From assembly GCA_946413815.1 (NCBI GenBank), contig CAMKMD010000001.1, positions 62,001 to 126,000 on the forward strand: a stretch of DNA of 64,000 nucleotides, given 5' to 3'. A model generated the notes under the pieces. The model ran no database searches and had not been told where the DNA came from. It saw nothing but the letters and a program-made list of their open reading frames with translations. Shown here piece by piece: positions 1-8,760 of this stretch. Source of the DNA: an uncultured Ruminococcus sp. Lineage in GTDB: Bacteria > Bacillota > Clostridia > Oscillospirales > Ruminococcaceae. Position 1 is the first letter of the stretch; every line of letters begins with the position of its first letter. A program made the position numbers and the translations under genes.

Positions 1-11
1 AGGTTCCCGCC

Positions 12-983
12 TTGGCAAAACCGCTCAAGGGTATAAGCTACGCTAAGTACGGTTATCTGTTCAGTATCCCGTTCATAGTTATTTTCCTTATTTTCTGGCT
101 TTATCCTACTGTATACACCTGTGTCCTCGGATTTACCGACTGTAAGGGTTTCGGTAATACATCCTGGCACATTCTCGAGAATCCTCTCGATAACTTCAGA
201 GATGTTTTAAAGAACAATTCATTTAAGGTATCACTCAAGAATACCATCATTATCTGGATAATGAACTTCATTCCCCAGATTGCCATCGCTCTTCTCCTTA
301 CTGCATGGTTCACTTCTCATGCAACCGATATCAAGGGCAAGGGCTTCTTCAAGGTAGTATTCTATATGCCGAATATTATCACAGCTGCTACAGTTGCCGT
401 TCTCTTCAGAACTCTGTTCAGCTACCCCATCGGACCTATCAATGACCTTCTGATGTCAACAGGAATCAGAGAGGCTGCTTACAACTTCACAGTTGATAAG
501 AAGGCTGCAAAGCTCATTGTTGCATTCATCCAGTTCTGGACATGGTACGGAAATACAATGATCGTACTTATCTCCGGTGTTCTCGGTATCAGCCCTGACA
601 TCTTCGAGGCTGCTGAGATCGACGGCGCTAACAGTGTTCAGACATTCTTCAAGATCACAATACCCAACCTCAAGACTGTTCTCCTCTATACTCTGGTAAC
701 AAGTCTTGTCGGCGGTCTTAATATGTACGATATCCCCAAGCTCTATCAGGACGGCGGTCCGGATAAGGCTACACTTACGACCAGCGTATTCATTCAGCAG
801 CAGGCATTCTCCGGAAGCTATATCTACAACAAGGCGGCTGCGGCAAGTATGATCATGTTCCTTATCATATCTGTCTGCTCGGCTGTACTGTTCTGGATCA
901 TGCGTGACAAGGACGAGGCTAAGATCGAAAAAGAGAAGAAACTCGCCAGGAAAGCTGCACGCAAGGCAGAAAGGAGCTTCTGA
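12..983 (+). CDS. ABC sugar transporter permease (MalF/UgpA type), possibly 5'-truncated
   Basis: Inner-membrane permease of a carbohydrate ABC importer (CUT1 type). The 323-residue translation has about six hydrophobic segments, the first near residues 15-35. The ATPase-coupling EAA loop is visible near residues 197-218 (EAAEIDGANSVQTFFKITIP). The C-terminus is strongly basic. It overlaps the next permease by one base (TGATG), so the two are co-translated as a heterodimer; the binding protein and ATPase would lie outside the window. The start used is a TTG at position 12. The frame stays open to the window edge, so the true start may lie upstream. Substrate cannot be read from the sequence; plant-derived oligosaccharides are an inference from the nearby glycosidases. 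Confidence 0.9.
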   Translation: MAKPLKGISYAKYGYLFSIPFIVIFLIFWLYPTVYTCVLGFTDCKGFGNTSWHILENPLDNFRDVLKNNSFKVSLKNTIIIWIMNFIPQIAIALLLTAWFTSHATDIKGKGFFKVVFYMPNIITAATVAVLFRTLFSYPIGPINDLLMSTGIREAAYNFTVDKKAAKLIVAFIQFWTWYGNTMIVLISGVLGISPDIFEAAEIDGANSVQTFFKITIPNLKTVLLYTLVTSLVGGLNMYDIPKLYQDGGPDKATLTTSVFIQQQAFSGSYIYNKAAAASMIMFLIISVCSAVLFWIMRDKDEAKIEKEKKLARKAARKAERSF

Positions 984-1831
984 TGTCTGTTACAAATAAG
1001 AAAAAGGATGTACCTTTTAAGGTATTCGCTTACACTTTCTGTATCTTCCTTACTATCCTTTCGCTCTTCCCCTTCGTTATCATGATAGTTAACTCAACGA
1101 GAAGTACGAACCAGATACAGTCACACGCTATTTCCCTTATCCCCTCTCATTACCTTGTAAACAACTTCAAGGTACTGACTTCCAAGACATTTGATCCTTT
1201 CAGAGGCTTCCTGAACTCGCTTATCATTTCAGTCGGTTCAACATTCTGTGCAGTTTACTTCTCAACAATGACTGCATTTGCACTTGTTGCTTATGACTGG
1301 AAGCTGAGAAAGCCGTTCTTCACCGTTATCATGTGCATCCTGATGATCCCTGCACAGGTTATTTCCATCGGTTTCTATCAGTTCATGTACAAGATCGGTA
1401 TGACAAACAATTTCCTCGCACTCATCCTTCCCTCTATCGCTGCTCCTGCTACGGTATTCTTCATGAGGCAGTACATGATTCCTTCTCTGCCGATGGAGAT
1501 CCTCCAGTCAGCACGTATAGACGGCGCAGGTGAATTCCGAATCTTCAATCAGATCGTTATCCCCATGATGATGCCGGCTATGGCTACACAGGCGATCTTC
1601 TCCTTTGTAACCAGCTGGAACCAGCTGTTCATGCCTTCAATCCTTCTCACCAGAAACCAGCTGTACACGCTGCCTATGATGGTTGCGCTCCTCAACGGTG
1701 ATACGTATAAGACGGAATTTGGTGCTGTTTACCTCGCACTGTTCCTGACAGTTGTCCCGCTGCTGGCGATCTACTTCCTGCTTTCGAAGTACATCATCGC
1801 AGGTGTTGCTCTCGGCGGCGTAAAGGGATAA
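983..1831 (+). CDS. ABC sugar transporter permease (MalG/UgpE type)
   Basis: Second permease subunit of the CUT1-type sugar importer, 282 residues, usual length for the family. Six hydrophobic segments are visible. The EAA-loop equivalent is SARIDGAGEFRIFNQIVIP near residues 177-195. The ATG overlaps the stop of the preceding permease, and an AAGGAG ribosome binding site lies at 971-976 inside that gene. A strong intrinsic terminator follows at 1862-1900, so this is the last gene of the importer operon. Function of the family is well established; the sugar transported is not determinable here. Confidence 0.93.
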   Translation: MSVTNKKKDVPFKVFAYTFCIFLTILSLFPFVIMIVNSTRSTNQIQSHAISLIPSHYLVNNFKVLTSKTFDPFRGFLNSLIISVGSTFCAVYFSTMTAFALVAYDWKLRKPFFTVIMCILMIPAQVISIGFYQFMYKIGMTNNFLALILPSIAAPATVFFMRQYMIPSLPMEILQSARIDGAGEFRIFNQIVIPMMMPAMATQAIFSFVTSWNQLFMPSILLTRNQLYTLPMMVALLNGDTYKTEFGAVYLALFLTVVPLLAIYFLLSKYIIAGVALGGVKG

Positions 1832-1861
1832 TCAAAGAACACTTTCACCCCCTTAAATATA

Positions 1862-1900
1862 AAACAAACTGCTGTCCGTGTGTTCAGCAGTTTGTTTTTT
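1862..1900 (+). terminator. Intrinsic terminator of the sugar permease operon
   Basis: A perfect 13-bp stem (1862-1874 with 1885-1897) encloses a 10-nt loop and runs directly into a T-run. Confidence 0.92.
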
Positions 1901-1956
1901 GCCATGATATTTAAAGCCCCGTGGACGATGGTGGAGGTACTATATAATAGTTTTGA

Positions 1957-1995
1957 GCCATAGTATTTCTGATGTAAGGTCAGAAATATTATGGC
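1957..1995. repeat. Inverted repeat upstream of the small-protein promoter
   Basis: The arms 1957-1972 and 1980-1995 pair over 16 bp with a single G-T wobble and a 7-nt loop. There is no long T-run after it. It lies 8 bp before a consensus -35 element, so it could be an operator or a second weak terminator for the permease operon. Confidence 0.6.
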
Positions 1996-2002
1996 GTTTC
2001 TA

Positions 2003-2031
2003 TTGACAGTGCAGCTATGTCATGCTATAAT
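2003..2031 (+). promoter_or_regulatory. Consensus sigma-A promoter
   Basis: TTGACA at 2003-2008 and TATAAT at 2026-2031 are separated by exactly 17 bp: a perfect-consensus housekeeping promoter reading into the 80-residue gene at 2072. Confidence 0.85.
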
Positions 2032-2071
2032 TATTACTAATATAAACAAAATCGGAATTCAGAGGTGTGCT

Positions 2072-2314
2072 ATGATAAGTGATAATGAATTATCAGCTAT
2101 CAGGGAAAGAGTTGAAAAAGCAACAAAGGGTCCATGGAAAGCTTTTGTAGAAGGCCGGGATATGGAGTGCGGTTCAAGCTTTATTCAAACACAAGGCGAA
2201 GATATCGAATTGATAGGTGCTACAGAAGCAGATTTCGATTTCATAGCTCATGCAAGACAGGATATACTTGATCTGCTTGACGAGATAGAAAAACTCAGAT
2301 CAGCTGAATACTGA
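2072..2314 (+). CDS. Small hypothetical protein (80 aa)
   Basis: Unrecognised cytoplasmic protein of 80 residues, acidic and without signal peptide or membrane segment. The ATG at 2072 is preferred over an in-frame upstream ATG at 1991 because it has an AGAGGTG ribosome binding site at 2061-2067 and because 1991 lies upstream of the promoter. The pattern of an N-terminal 'ATKGPW' segment followed by 'DFDFIAHARQDILDLLDEIE' resembles small orphan proteins common in phages and actinobacteria, but no function is known for these. It is a single-gene unit between a perfect promoter and a perfect terminator hairpin. Confidence 0.7.
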   Translation: MISDNELSAIRERVEKATKGPWKAFVEGRDMECGSSFIQTQGEDIELIGATEADFDFIAHARQDILDLLDEIEKLRSAEY

Positions 2315-2341
2315 TTTATCTGAGCAGTTAAAGAAATACGA

Positions 2342-2380
2342 TGCCCCAAAGCAGCTAAACTGCTTTGGGGCAATACTTTT
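2342..2380. terminator. Bidirectional intrinsic terminator between convergent genes
   Basis: Perfect 13-bp stem, 2342-2354 with 2360-2372, with a 5-nt loop. T-rich sequence follows on the plus strand. It separates the small gene from nudC, which converge. Confidence 0.85.
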
Positions 2381-2418
2381 ATATGCGTATCCGTCTTACC
2401 GTTCACGGGGCTTTTGTA

Positions 2419-3249
2419 TTATGCTTTGTTATTCCTGAACCGCATCATCATATCGTTCGTAAGGCTGTAGCCGTCGGGCTGTCCGGATATATCCTCACGG
2501 GATACCCACTGTGCCACGCTCAGCTCGCTCTCGTCAAGCCTGATATCCGTGCTGCCGTCAACATCGCAGAAGAATCCGGCAAGTATTCCCCCTGAGAAGC
2601 CCCAGGGCTGTGAAGCGTAGTAGGAAATGTTCTTCACCTTCAGTCCGACCTCCTCCATTACCTCACGGCGGACAGTCTCCTCAAAGGTCTCACCTATCTC
2701 AGTAAAGCCGGCTACCAGTGAATCATGCCGGAAGGCTCTGCTCTCGGCATAGCGTGTGATAAGCAGCTTGTCGCCGTTCCTTACGCCGACTATAACAGCG
2801 GGGTTGATCCTCGGGTATATCACCCGGCAGCAGCTCGTACACAGGAGCGCTCTTTCGCTGAGGTCGGGTATCGTCTTTCCGCCGCAGTGTCCGCAGCAGC
2901 GGTTGTTGGTGTACCAGTCCCAGAGATGGAGGGCCGTAAAGGCGATGAACACCTTCTCGCCGCCTATCTCAGGAGACCAGCGCAGCTTCTTCACATCAAC
3001 ATAGCTGAAATTCTCCTCAGCTGACGCATTTTCATCCAGTATCAGGAAATAGCGCCTGTCGTCTATAGAGAAAAGATATACCACAGACTCGGGACCGTCA
3101 TAGTCGCTGTATGTCGGGAACAGTGCCTCCTGCTGAGTGTCGCAGAGGACCGCCCCCGCCCTGAAGTGGAGAACCGTGTCTCCCCTGTCCGGCTTGTGGT
3201 CGGGTGAATAGCTGTTGTCAAATTTGTGAGGAGCTATGTCCTGTAACAT
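2419..3249 (-). CDS. nudC: NAD(+) diphosphatase / NADH pyrophosphatase (Nudix, NudC type)
   Basis: Hydrolyses NAD(H) to NMN(H) and AMP; NudC proteins can also remove NAD caps from RNA. The 276-residue protein has the family layout: an N-terminal domain, a zinc ribbon with CGHCGGK and a CTSC pair near residues 118-137, and a complete Nudix box near residues 181-203 (GFTEIGETFEETVRREVMEE, then VG). The NudC hallmark after the Nudix box is usually SQPWPFP; here it is SQPWGFSGG, which may alter substrate choice. It starts 14 bases after the stop of the MATE transporter gene and is probably co-transcribed with it. Family assignment is secure; the preferred substrate is inferred. Confidence 0.88.
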   Translation of the reverse strand: MLQDIAPHKFDNSYSPDHKPDRGDTVLHFRAGAVLCDTQQEALFPTYSDYDGPESVVYLFSIDDRRYFLILDENASAEENFSYVDVKKLRWSPEIGGEKVFIAFTALHLWDWYTNNRCCGHCGGKTIPDLSERALLCTSCCRVIYPRINPAVIVGVRNGDKLLITRYAESRAFRHDSLVAGFTEIGETFEETVRREVMEEVGLKVKNISYYASQPWGFSGGILAGFFCDVDGSTDIRLDESELSVAQWVSREDISGQPDGYSLTNDMMMRFRNNKA

Positions 3250-3263
3250 TGTATCGCCTTCCT

Positions 3264-4661
3264 TTAATCAGCGGTTTTTGCTTCCGCTTTCTTTTCAAGT
3301 CTGTTCATTGCCCGGAATTCAAACGCAGCCATGGTCAGCGCTACGATAGCTGAGAGCAGGTCTGCGGAAGGTCCGGTGTATATTATACCGTCGATGCCGA
3401 ATATCGTCGGCAGTATCAGCAGTATGGGTATGAAGAATAGTATCTGTCTGGTGAGGGAGAGAAATACGCCCTTTATAGGTTTTCCTATGGATGTGAAGAA
3501 GGTTGAGGTTATGGGCTGGAGACAGTTTATCCAGGTAAAGAAGAGGAAGATACGGAAGAAACGTACTCCGAACTCAAAATAGGTCTCAGTTCCCTCTCCG
3601 AAGAGCGAGAGTATCTGACGCGGTATCGTCTGGAAAAGAATGAATGCCACTATGGAGATACCTGCACCTGCAAAGGAGGCAAGCCTGTAGGCCTTCTTTA
3701 CTCTCGGGTAATTCTGCGCTCCGTAGTTGAAGCTCTCAATGGGCTGCGTGCCCTGTGCGAGCCCTATTACTATGGCAAATACTATCATATTCACCTTCAT
3801 GACTATACCGGCTACAGCAAGAGGATCGGATTCTCCGTACTGTGAAAGCTTTCCGTAGTGAGTCAGCGAATTGTTGAGGACTATCTGCACCAGCGCCATG
3901 GCGAGCTGATTGAAGCAGGAGGCCATGCCTGTTGAGCTGACTCTCCCGATGATATCAAACCTGGGCTTGTAGTGCTTAATAGTGAGCTCTACTGTACGGA
4001 ACTTCCTGATATATACGATGACCATGATGGCTGATACCACCTGTCCGATGACAGTAGCAGCCGCAGCACCGGTCATTCCCCATCTGAAGCCCATAACAAA
4101 CAGCGCATCAAGAGCAGTATTAACGAAAGCTCCCACAAGATTGCAGGCCATTGTCATTCTCGGGCTGCCGTCAGCACGGATTATGTGTCCGCCTCCGGTA
4201 GTGAGTATCAGGAACGGGAAGCCTATGGCTGTGACACGGACGTATTCCTGTGCATAGGGCAGCACCTCGTCAGGTGAGCCGAACAGCTTCAGAAGAGGAG
4301 TCAGGAACAGGAATGTCACTGTTGATATAACGATTCCGCTCAGCATCAGCATACTCAAAGCATTGCCGGCATAGTAGCCGGCCTTCTTCTTATCGCCCAT
4401 ACCGAGCGTGAGATTGAAGCAGGATGCACCGCCTATACCAAGAAGCAGAGCAACTGCCATACAGGCTGTAGTGAACGGGAACGCCACATTCGTCGCAGCA
4501 TTGCCGTTAGGGCCGACTGTCTGACCGATAAAAAGCTGGTCAACGATATTGTACAGCGCACTTACAAGCATACCAATAATGCTCGGCACGGCAAATCTGA
4601 CCATAAGCCTGGAGACAGGCTCCGTACCAAGCGGGTTCTCTTTCGTTTTTCTACTCTCCAT
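3264..4661 (-). CDS. MATE family efflux transporter
   Basis: Cation-coupled multidrug/toxin extrusion transporter of 465 residues with about twelve hydrophobic segments. The N-terminal FAVPSIIGMLVSALYNIVDQ and the following FIGQTVG segment are typical of MATE proteins of the MepA/DinF branch. The first gene of a two-gene unit with nudC, it is driven by a promoter at 4693-4721. Substrate cannot be inferred. Confidence 0.92.
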   Translation of the reverse strand: MESRKTKENPLGTEPVSRLMVRFAVPSIIGMLVSALYNIVDQLFIGQTVGPNGNAATNVAFPFTTACMAVALLLGIGGASCFNLTLGMGDKKKAGYYAGNALSMLMLSGIVISTVTFLFLTPLLKLFGSPDEVLPYAQEYVRVTAIGFPFLILTTGGGHIIRADGSPRMTMACNLVGAFVNTALDALFVMGFRWGMTGAAAATVIGQVVSAIMVIVYIRKFRTVELTIKHYKPRFDIIGRVSSTGMASCFNQLAMALVQIVLNNSLTHYGKLSQYGESDPLAVAGIVMKVNMIVFAIVIGLAQGTQPIESFNYGAQNYPRVKKAYRLASFAGAGISIVAFILFQTIPRQILSLFGEGTETYFEFGVRFFRIFLFFTWINCLQPITSTFFTSIGKPIKGVFLSLTRQILFFIPILLILPTIFGIDGIIYTGPSADLLSAIVALTMAAFEFRAMNRLEKKAEAKTAD

Positions 4662-4692
4662 TACTTACCACCCTTTTACATATTACTATAAC

Positions 4693-4721
4693 ATTATACA
4701 TCTTTTGATAACAAATTGCAA
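4693..4721 (-). promoter_or_regulatory. Promoter of the MATE-nudC unit
   Basis: Read on the minus strand: TTGCAA (4716-4721), 17-bp spacer, TATAAT (4693-4698). Confidence 0.75.
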
Positions 4722-4779
4722 GACGAAAAAGAAAGAATCGGCGCTTTTCCTGTAATTCTGCAATATCTGAGGCAGTCTA

Positions 4780-4808
4780 TTGACATCGCAAAGCTTTTGT
4801 AATATAAT
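4780..4808 (+). promoter_or_regulatory. Promoter of the flavodoxin-fold reductase gene
   Basis: Perfect consensus: TTGACA at 4780-4785, 17-bp spacer, TATAAT at 4803-4808. It is divergent from the MATE promoter. Confidence 0.85.
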
Positions 4809-4837
4809 AACCTATATATTGAACAGGAGGTATGGAA

Positions 4838-5377
4838 ATGGATGTACTTGTTATCAACTGCAGTCCCGTGAGAGACGGGGCTACCGCCGGAATAGTAAAG
4901 ATCGTCTCAGAGGAACTCAGGGAAAGACATACCGTCAGAAGCATCTGTATAGACGACTACAGCTTCGGATTCTGCAAAGGCTGCAGGTTCTGTCATCAGA
5001 CCGCAGTTTGCGTACAGGATGACGATTTCACACGTATCATAGGCGAGTTGGAAAGAGCTGACATCATAGTTGCAGTCTCGCCTTCTTACTGGGCTGACGT
5101 GCCGGGGCAGTTCAAGGCCTTTATTGACAGGTGTACTCCCTGGTGCAATACCCACGAACCCCACGCAAGCCTGCCCGTCGGCAAAAAGGGGTACTCCATA
5201 GCCCTCCGCACCGGCCCGGGTATGCACGAATGCGAGAAGATCATACAGACGATAGAGCACTTCTACGGTCACATGGAGATCGAAGCCTCCGGCAGCCTTG
5301 GTCTGTGCGGTGTTGAATACAAAAGCGACGTTGAACAGTACACTGAAAAGATAACCGATTTCTGCAATAAGATATAA
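4838..5377 (+). CDS. Flavodoxin-fold NAD(P)H-dependent FMN oxidoreductase
   Basis: Predicted FMN-binding oxidoreductase of the NADPH-dependent FMN reductase / iron-sulfur flavoprotein superfamily, 179 residues. An N-terminal flavodoxin strand and phosphate loop (VLVINCSPVRDGAT) is followed by a cysteine-rich GFCKGCRFC segment near residues 47-55, and by the family's SPSYWADVPGQFKAFIDR segment. The start is placed at 4838 rather than 4832: the AGGAGG site at 4825-4830 is only one base from 4832 but seven from 4838. It is a single-gene unit between its own promoter and terminator. The physiological substrate is unknown. Confidence 0.82.
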   Translation: MDVLVINCSPVRDGATAGIVKIVSEELRERHTVRSICIDDYSFGFCKGCRFCHQTAVCVQDDDFTRIIGELERADIIVAVSPSYWADVPGQFKAFIDRCTPWCNTHEPHASLPVGKKGYSIALRTGPGMHECEKIIQTIEHFYGHMEIEASGSLGLCGVEYKSDVEQYTEKITDFCNKI

Positions 5378-5381
5378 AGAA

Positions 5382-5420
5382 GACCCGGAGAGTACCTTGA
5401 TACTTTCCGGGTCATTCTTT
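5382..5420. terminator. Bidirectional terminator between reductase and GH43 genes
   Basis: A 13-bp stem with one G-T pair (5382-5394 with 5401-5413) and a 6-nt loop, followed by a T-rich tract. It lies between convergent genes. Confidence 0.85.
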
Positions 5421-5446
5421 ATCGGGTGGGTTTATAATAAGGGGGG

Positions 5447-7852
5447 TTAATCGATCTCAACTATGTTTCTTTCTATGGTGAATTCAGTTCTCTTGCCCAG
5501 CAGGAATTCCTGTATCTGAACAAGATCGGCTACGCCGTACTTACCGTCGCCGTTTACGTCTGCCGCCTTGAAGGCCTTCTTTGAACCAAACTGCTCTCCG
5601 TCAATAATAAGTGCTGTTCTGGCGGGGATCAGATCAAAGGTATCAACAACGCCGTCGTCATTGATATCACCGGGAAGAGCGGGCTCCTCAACTGCGGGAG
5701 GCTCTGCACCGGGTATTACTGTGCCTGCAACTGCACCTACGATATCGTCAACATAGAATGCAGTGTCAGATTCAGCAGTCTCGATATAGAGGTGCATATT
5801 CGTTGCATCAGCAGGAATGGTGTAATCAGTCTTTGAGAGCTGTACCCACTTGCCTTCCTTGGCTATGCCTTCTGCTACAGGATCATAGTGTACCTCATCG
5901 TCAGAACCGGTATACTCCAGCTTCATATAGAAGGTTTCGTCTTCTGTACCGGCTGACTTTACGTTTGCGCTGAAGCTGTAGGTCTCACCGGGCTTGAAAA
6001 CGCCGCCGAGAGTCTTTGTTATGCCGTTCCATGAAGCTTCTCTGTCAGTAACGGCAGCAGCCTTGCTGCCCTCAAAGTATACGTCTGTCACAGCAGCCAC
6101 CTTGTCGCCGCCGCGGTTCGTCCAGCCGTCCATGCCTTTCTCGAAATCACTTCGGAACCAGCATCCGTTCTCGTCGGGCTCTACTATAACAGGGGCGTTC
6201 CACTCCTCGCGCTCGTAGTCGAAGAAATCGAAGTCCGCATATCCGCCCGTAGTCTTGGTAGGATAGCTGTAGAGGCCGCTTCTGTAGCCTGTGAAGAGCT
6301 TGAGGTCATAGCCCATGCTCAGTTCATTGCCTATCTTCGTCCAGTTGCTTCCGTCAAAGGAATAGAAGAAGTTAGCCTTGTCGATGTTATTGCCTGCACT
6401 GAGGTCACTGCCGACGTTGGCGAACTTGAACTCTACCTTGAGGTATACCTCGTCGCCGTTCATATTCACCTGCTCAACGATATTGTCACGGGCATCCAGT
6501 ACGTTATCTGTACGGGTATTGCCGTTGTTTGCCATATATACCTTCTTTGAGCCGTCATCGTTAACAAGTACGCCCACCTGACCGTAGGAACGCTGGAAGG
6601 CGGAGAGGCCTGCACGGTCGCCGGGCTTCATATTGGAGGCATCAAGCTTGACAACGCTTGAGCAGCCGGGGCCTTCGGTACGCATAGTAAGGGTATTTCT
6701 CGCGTGAAGAAGACTCTGTGCAAGGTTATTGTTTTTCAGTCTCAGCCATCCCTCACGCTCAGTGACTGACCATGACTTGTTATCCGGGTTGTGGTTCCAC
6801 TGCCATTCAAGGGCCAGCTTATTTTCAGTATAGCTGAAATCATCGTCCTTTGCAAGGAAGGTGCCCTTGTAGGATGTGTCTATCTCGAGCTGTATCGGAG
6901 CCTTGCCGTTGACACCCATCATCGGCCAGCCGTCCTGCCAGTTAACAGGTACGAGTACAGGGATACGACCTACTGCGCCGTGATCCTGGAAGAGGAGACC
7001 ATACCACTTTCCGTCGGGAGTATCAACGATACCGCCCTGTGCTACGCCGCTGCCGTAGGAACCTACACCGGACTGGAGAACAATCTTGCCCTCGTAGGGG
7101 CCGCCGATGCTCTTGCTGCGGTAGCAGTACTCTGTACGGGGAGCGCCGTTGGGCCAGGCGATAACGAATACATAGTAGTAATCGCCTATCTTCTGGATAT
7201 GCGAGCCCTCGCCGGCAAGACCGGTAAGGCCTGTCTTGAAGAGAGTCTTGTCAAGACCGCCCCACTTGAAATCGGTCATCTCGGAGTTGAACTCCTTGAT
7301 CTTGATCTCACCGCCGCCGCCGTATACAAGGTAGTTCCTGCCGTCATCATCGAATATCATGGAGGCGTCGTGGTACATACCGTTTAGCTCGCTGCGGGTC
7401 CAGGTGCCGTGCTCGAGGTCATCTGTCTTGTAGATGTAGGACTTGTTCGTACCGTAGCTTCCGAAGAAGACATAGTACATACCGTCATGGTACCTAAGAC
7501 TGGTCGCCCACTGTCCATGAGCGTAATCGTGTTTACCGTTCTTGAGGTTCTGCACATCTCCGTCTGCAAGGGTATCATAGACGTAGTTGCATATCTCCCA
7601 GGATACAAGGTCCTTGGATTTCATGATAGGTGCGCCCGGACTGAAGTACATGGTAGTGCTGACCATATAATAGGTATCGCCTACACGTATAACATCATCA
7701 TCGGGTACATCAGACCATATAATCGGGTTTGCGACTGATGCCGCGCTGGCTGCCAACGCCTGCCCGGCCTGCGGAAGGGTAAGTGACGAGCACAGCATTA
7801 ATGCCGCTGCTGTACAGGACATCGCCTTCCTGAAAACAGTATTCTTGTTCAT
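5447..7852 (-). CDS. Secreted GH43 glycoside hydrolase with CBM and dockerin (xylosidase/arabinofuranosidase type)
   Basis: Cellulosomal hemicellulase of 801 residues. In order: a signal peptide (residues 1-34); a five-bladed GH43 catalytic domain (about 40-320) with the base region SDVPDDDVIRVGDTYYM, an HDAS modulator Asp and the GEGSHI acid Glu; a C-terminal GH43 beta-sandwich (about 335-545); a CBM22/CenC-like carbohydrate-binding domain (about 565-705); and a type I dockerin (about 725-790) with two calcium-loop repeats, GDINDDGVVDTFDL and DVNGDGKYGVADL. The family removes xylose or arabinose from xylan or arabinoxylan. The start at 7852 is chosen over 7867 because GGGAGGAG lies just before it. 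The exact specificity is inferred. The dockerin implies docking to a scaffoldin encoded elsewhere. Confidence 0.92.
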   Translation of the reverse strand: MNKNTVFRKAMSCTAAALMLCSSLTLPQAGQALAASAASVANPIIWSDVPDDDVIRVGDTYYMVSTTMYFSPGAPIMKSKDLVSWEICNYVYDTLADGDVQNLKNGKHDYAHGQWATSLRYHDGMYYVFFGSYGTNKSYIYKTDDLEHGTWTRSELNGMYHDASMIFDDDGRNYLVYGGGGEIKIKEFNSEMTDFKWGGLDKTLFKTGLTGLAGEGSHIQKIGDYYYVFVIAWPNGAPRTEYCYRSKSIGGPYEGKIVLQSGVGSYGSGVAQGGIVDTPDGKWYGLLFQDHGAVGRIPVLVPVNWQDGWPMMGVNGKAPIQLEIDTSYKGTFLAKDDDFSYTENKLALEWQWNHNPDNKSWSVTEREGWLRLKNNNLAQSLLHARNTLTMRTEGPGCSSVVKLDASNMKPGDRAGLSAFQRSYGQVGVLVNDDGSKKVYMANNGNTRTDNVLDARDNIVEQVNMNGDEVYLKVEFKFANVGSDLSAGNNIDKANFFYSFDGSNWTKIGNELSMGYDLKLFTGYRSGLYSYPTKTTGGYADFDFFDYEREEWNAPVIVEPDENGCWFRSDFEKGMDGWTNRGGDKVAAVTDVYFEGSKAAAVTDREASWNGITKTLGGVFKPGETYSFSANVKSAGTEDETFYMKLEYTGSDDEVHYDPVAEGIAKEGKWVQLSKTDYTIPADATNMHLYIETAESDTAFYVDDIVGAVAGTVIPGAEPPAVEEPALPGDINDDGVVDTFDLIPARTALIIDGEQFGSKKAFKAADVNGDGKYGVADLVQIQEFLLGKRTEFTIERNIVEID

Positions 7853-8181
7853 AAGAACTCCTCCCAAAATTTTTCTCTAATACCATACTAACAAATTATA
7901 CAATTATTTTCAACCTACAAAATGAAGATTAGGTGGAAAAAATGAATAATTTGTCAGACAACTCAGAAGAAGTTAAAACGCCGTTATGTGCCTATTATAC
8001 GTCGTTTTCGCCACTCAGTCATTTGTATGTGCCGGAATGCATAAGGTAATTTGTTGGTACATATATCAATACATATCCCGGCATATCAAGACAACATACC
8101 ATGATAGTTGTAATCAAGCACAAAAATACCGGTATATCCGCTAAAGGTGCGGGTATACCGGTTTTGTTCCTGTATGCTGCG
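7853..8181 (-). other. Intergenic region upstream of the GH43 gene
   Basis: About 330 bases without a convincing gene. The half nearest GH43 is AT-rich and holds a possible TATGG-TATTAG extended -10 with a poor -35, consistent with an activator-dependent promoter. The distal half holds the terminator of the 8182-8757 gene. I see no conserved RNA. Confidence 0.4.
8123..8165 (-). terminator. Terminator of the aro-dockerin operon
   Basis: A 14-bp stem with one wobble (8128-8141 with 8149-8162), followed on the minus strand by ATTTTTG. It lies just downstream of the last operon gene. Confidence 0.85.
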
Positions 8182-8757
8182 TCAGTGTTTCCATGAATCC
8201 GGCCAGTATCTGAGATCCCTGCCGGATAATGACGCATAAATTGAAAAGTATTCTTCAGGTGAAGCCTCTTCTGATCGGATGCAGCTGCTGTCGGGAGTAT
8301 GCGGATGGATTCCCTCACAGCAGAAAATATACTCTATCGTATTATCTCCGCGGAGAAGAGCGTACTCTGTTTCGTATGACCCGAGTACAGTCACGCAGGC
8401 ATCTGCCGGATAGTGTACCGTATCTTTCTGCACACCGTCTATCGAAGAGAGACGCGCTTCCTCCTCAGCATAGGTCTCAGCATCGTACTTACACTTCAGG
8501 TATACATAGCATGAAGGTGTGAGATTATTGGCATCATTATAATAATGGTATTCTGCCTGCTCCGCTGATGCCGGTATCTGCTCCGGAAATATAAGCAGCT
8601 CCGTGTGTCCGAGGAGACCGTACCACTCGCCGTACTGTGCGATATCAGAGGTATCGCGTTTTATATCCTCCGGGCGTAAGAAGTTGTACGCTCCTGTGCA
8701 GAAGGCTGTAAAGGAGAGGATAAGCGACAGAGTATATGCGATAAGTCTGGTCATCAT
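8182..8757 (-). CDS. Hypothetical membrane-anchored or secreted protein
   Basis: Unrecognised protein of 191 residues. An N-terminal hydrophobic segment (about residues 5-24, LIAYTLSLILSFTAFCTGAY) acts as signal anchor or uncleaved signal; the rest is an acidic, tyrosine-rich extracytoplasmic domain with five cysteines. It begins three bases after the stop of the dockerin protein gene, in the same operon, and is followed by the operon terminator. No clear Shine-Dalgarno sequence is visible, which suggests translational coupling to the upstream gene. Function unknown. Confidence 0.72.
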   Translation of the reverse strand: MMTRLIAYTLSLILSFTAFCTGAYNFLRPEDIKRDTSDIAQYGEWYGLLGHTELLIFPEQIPASAEQAEYHYYNDANNLTPSCYVYLKCKYDAETYAEEEARLSSIDGVQKDTVHYPADACVTVLGSYETEYALLRGDNTIEYIFCCEGIHPHTPDSSCIRSEEASPEEYFSIYASLSGRDLRYWPDSWKH

Positions 8758-8760
8758 TAT

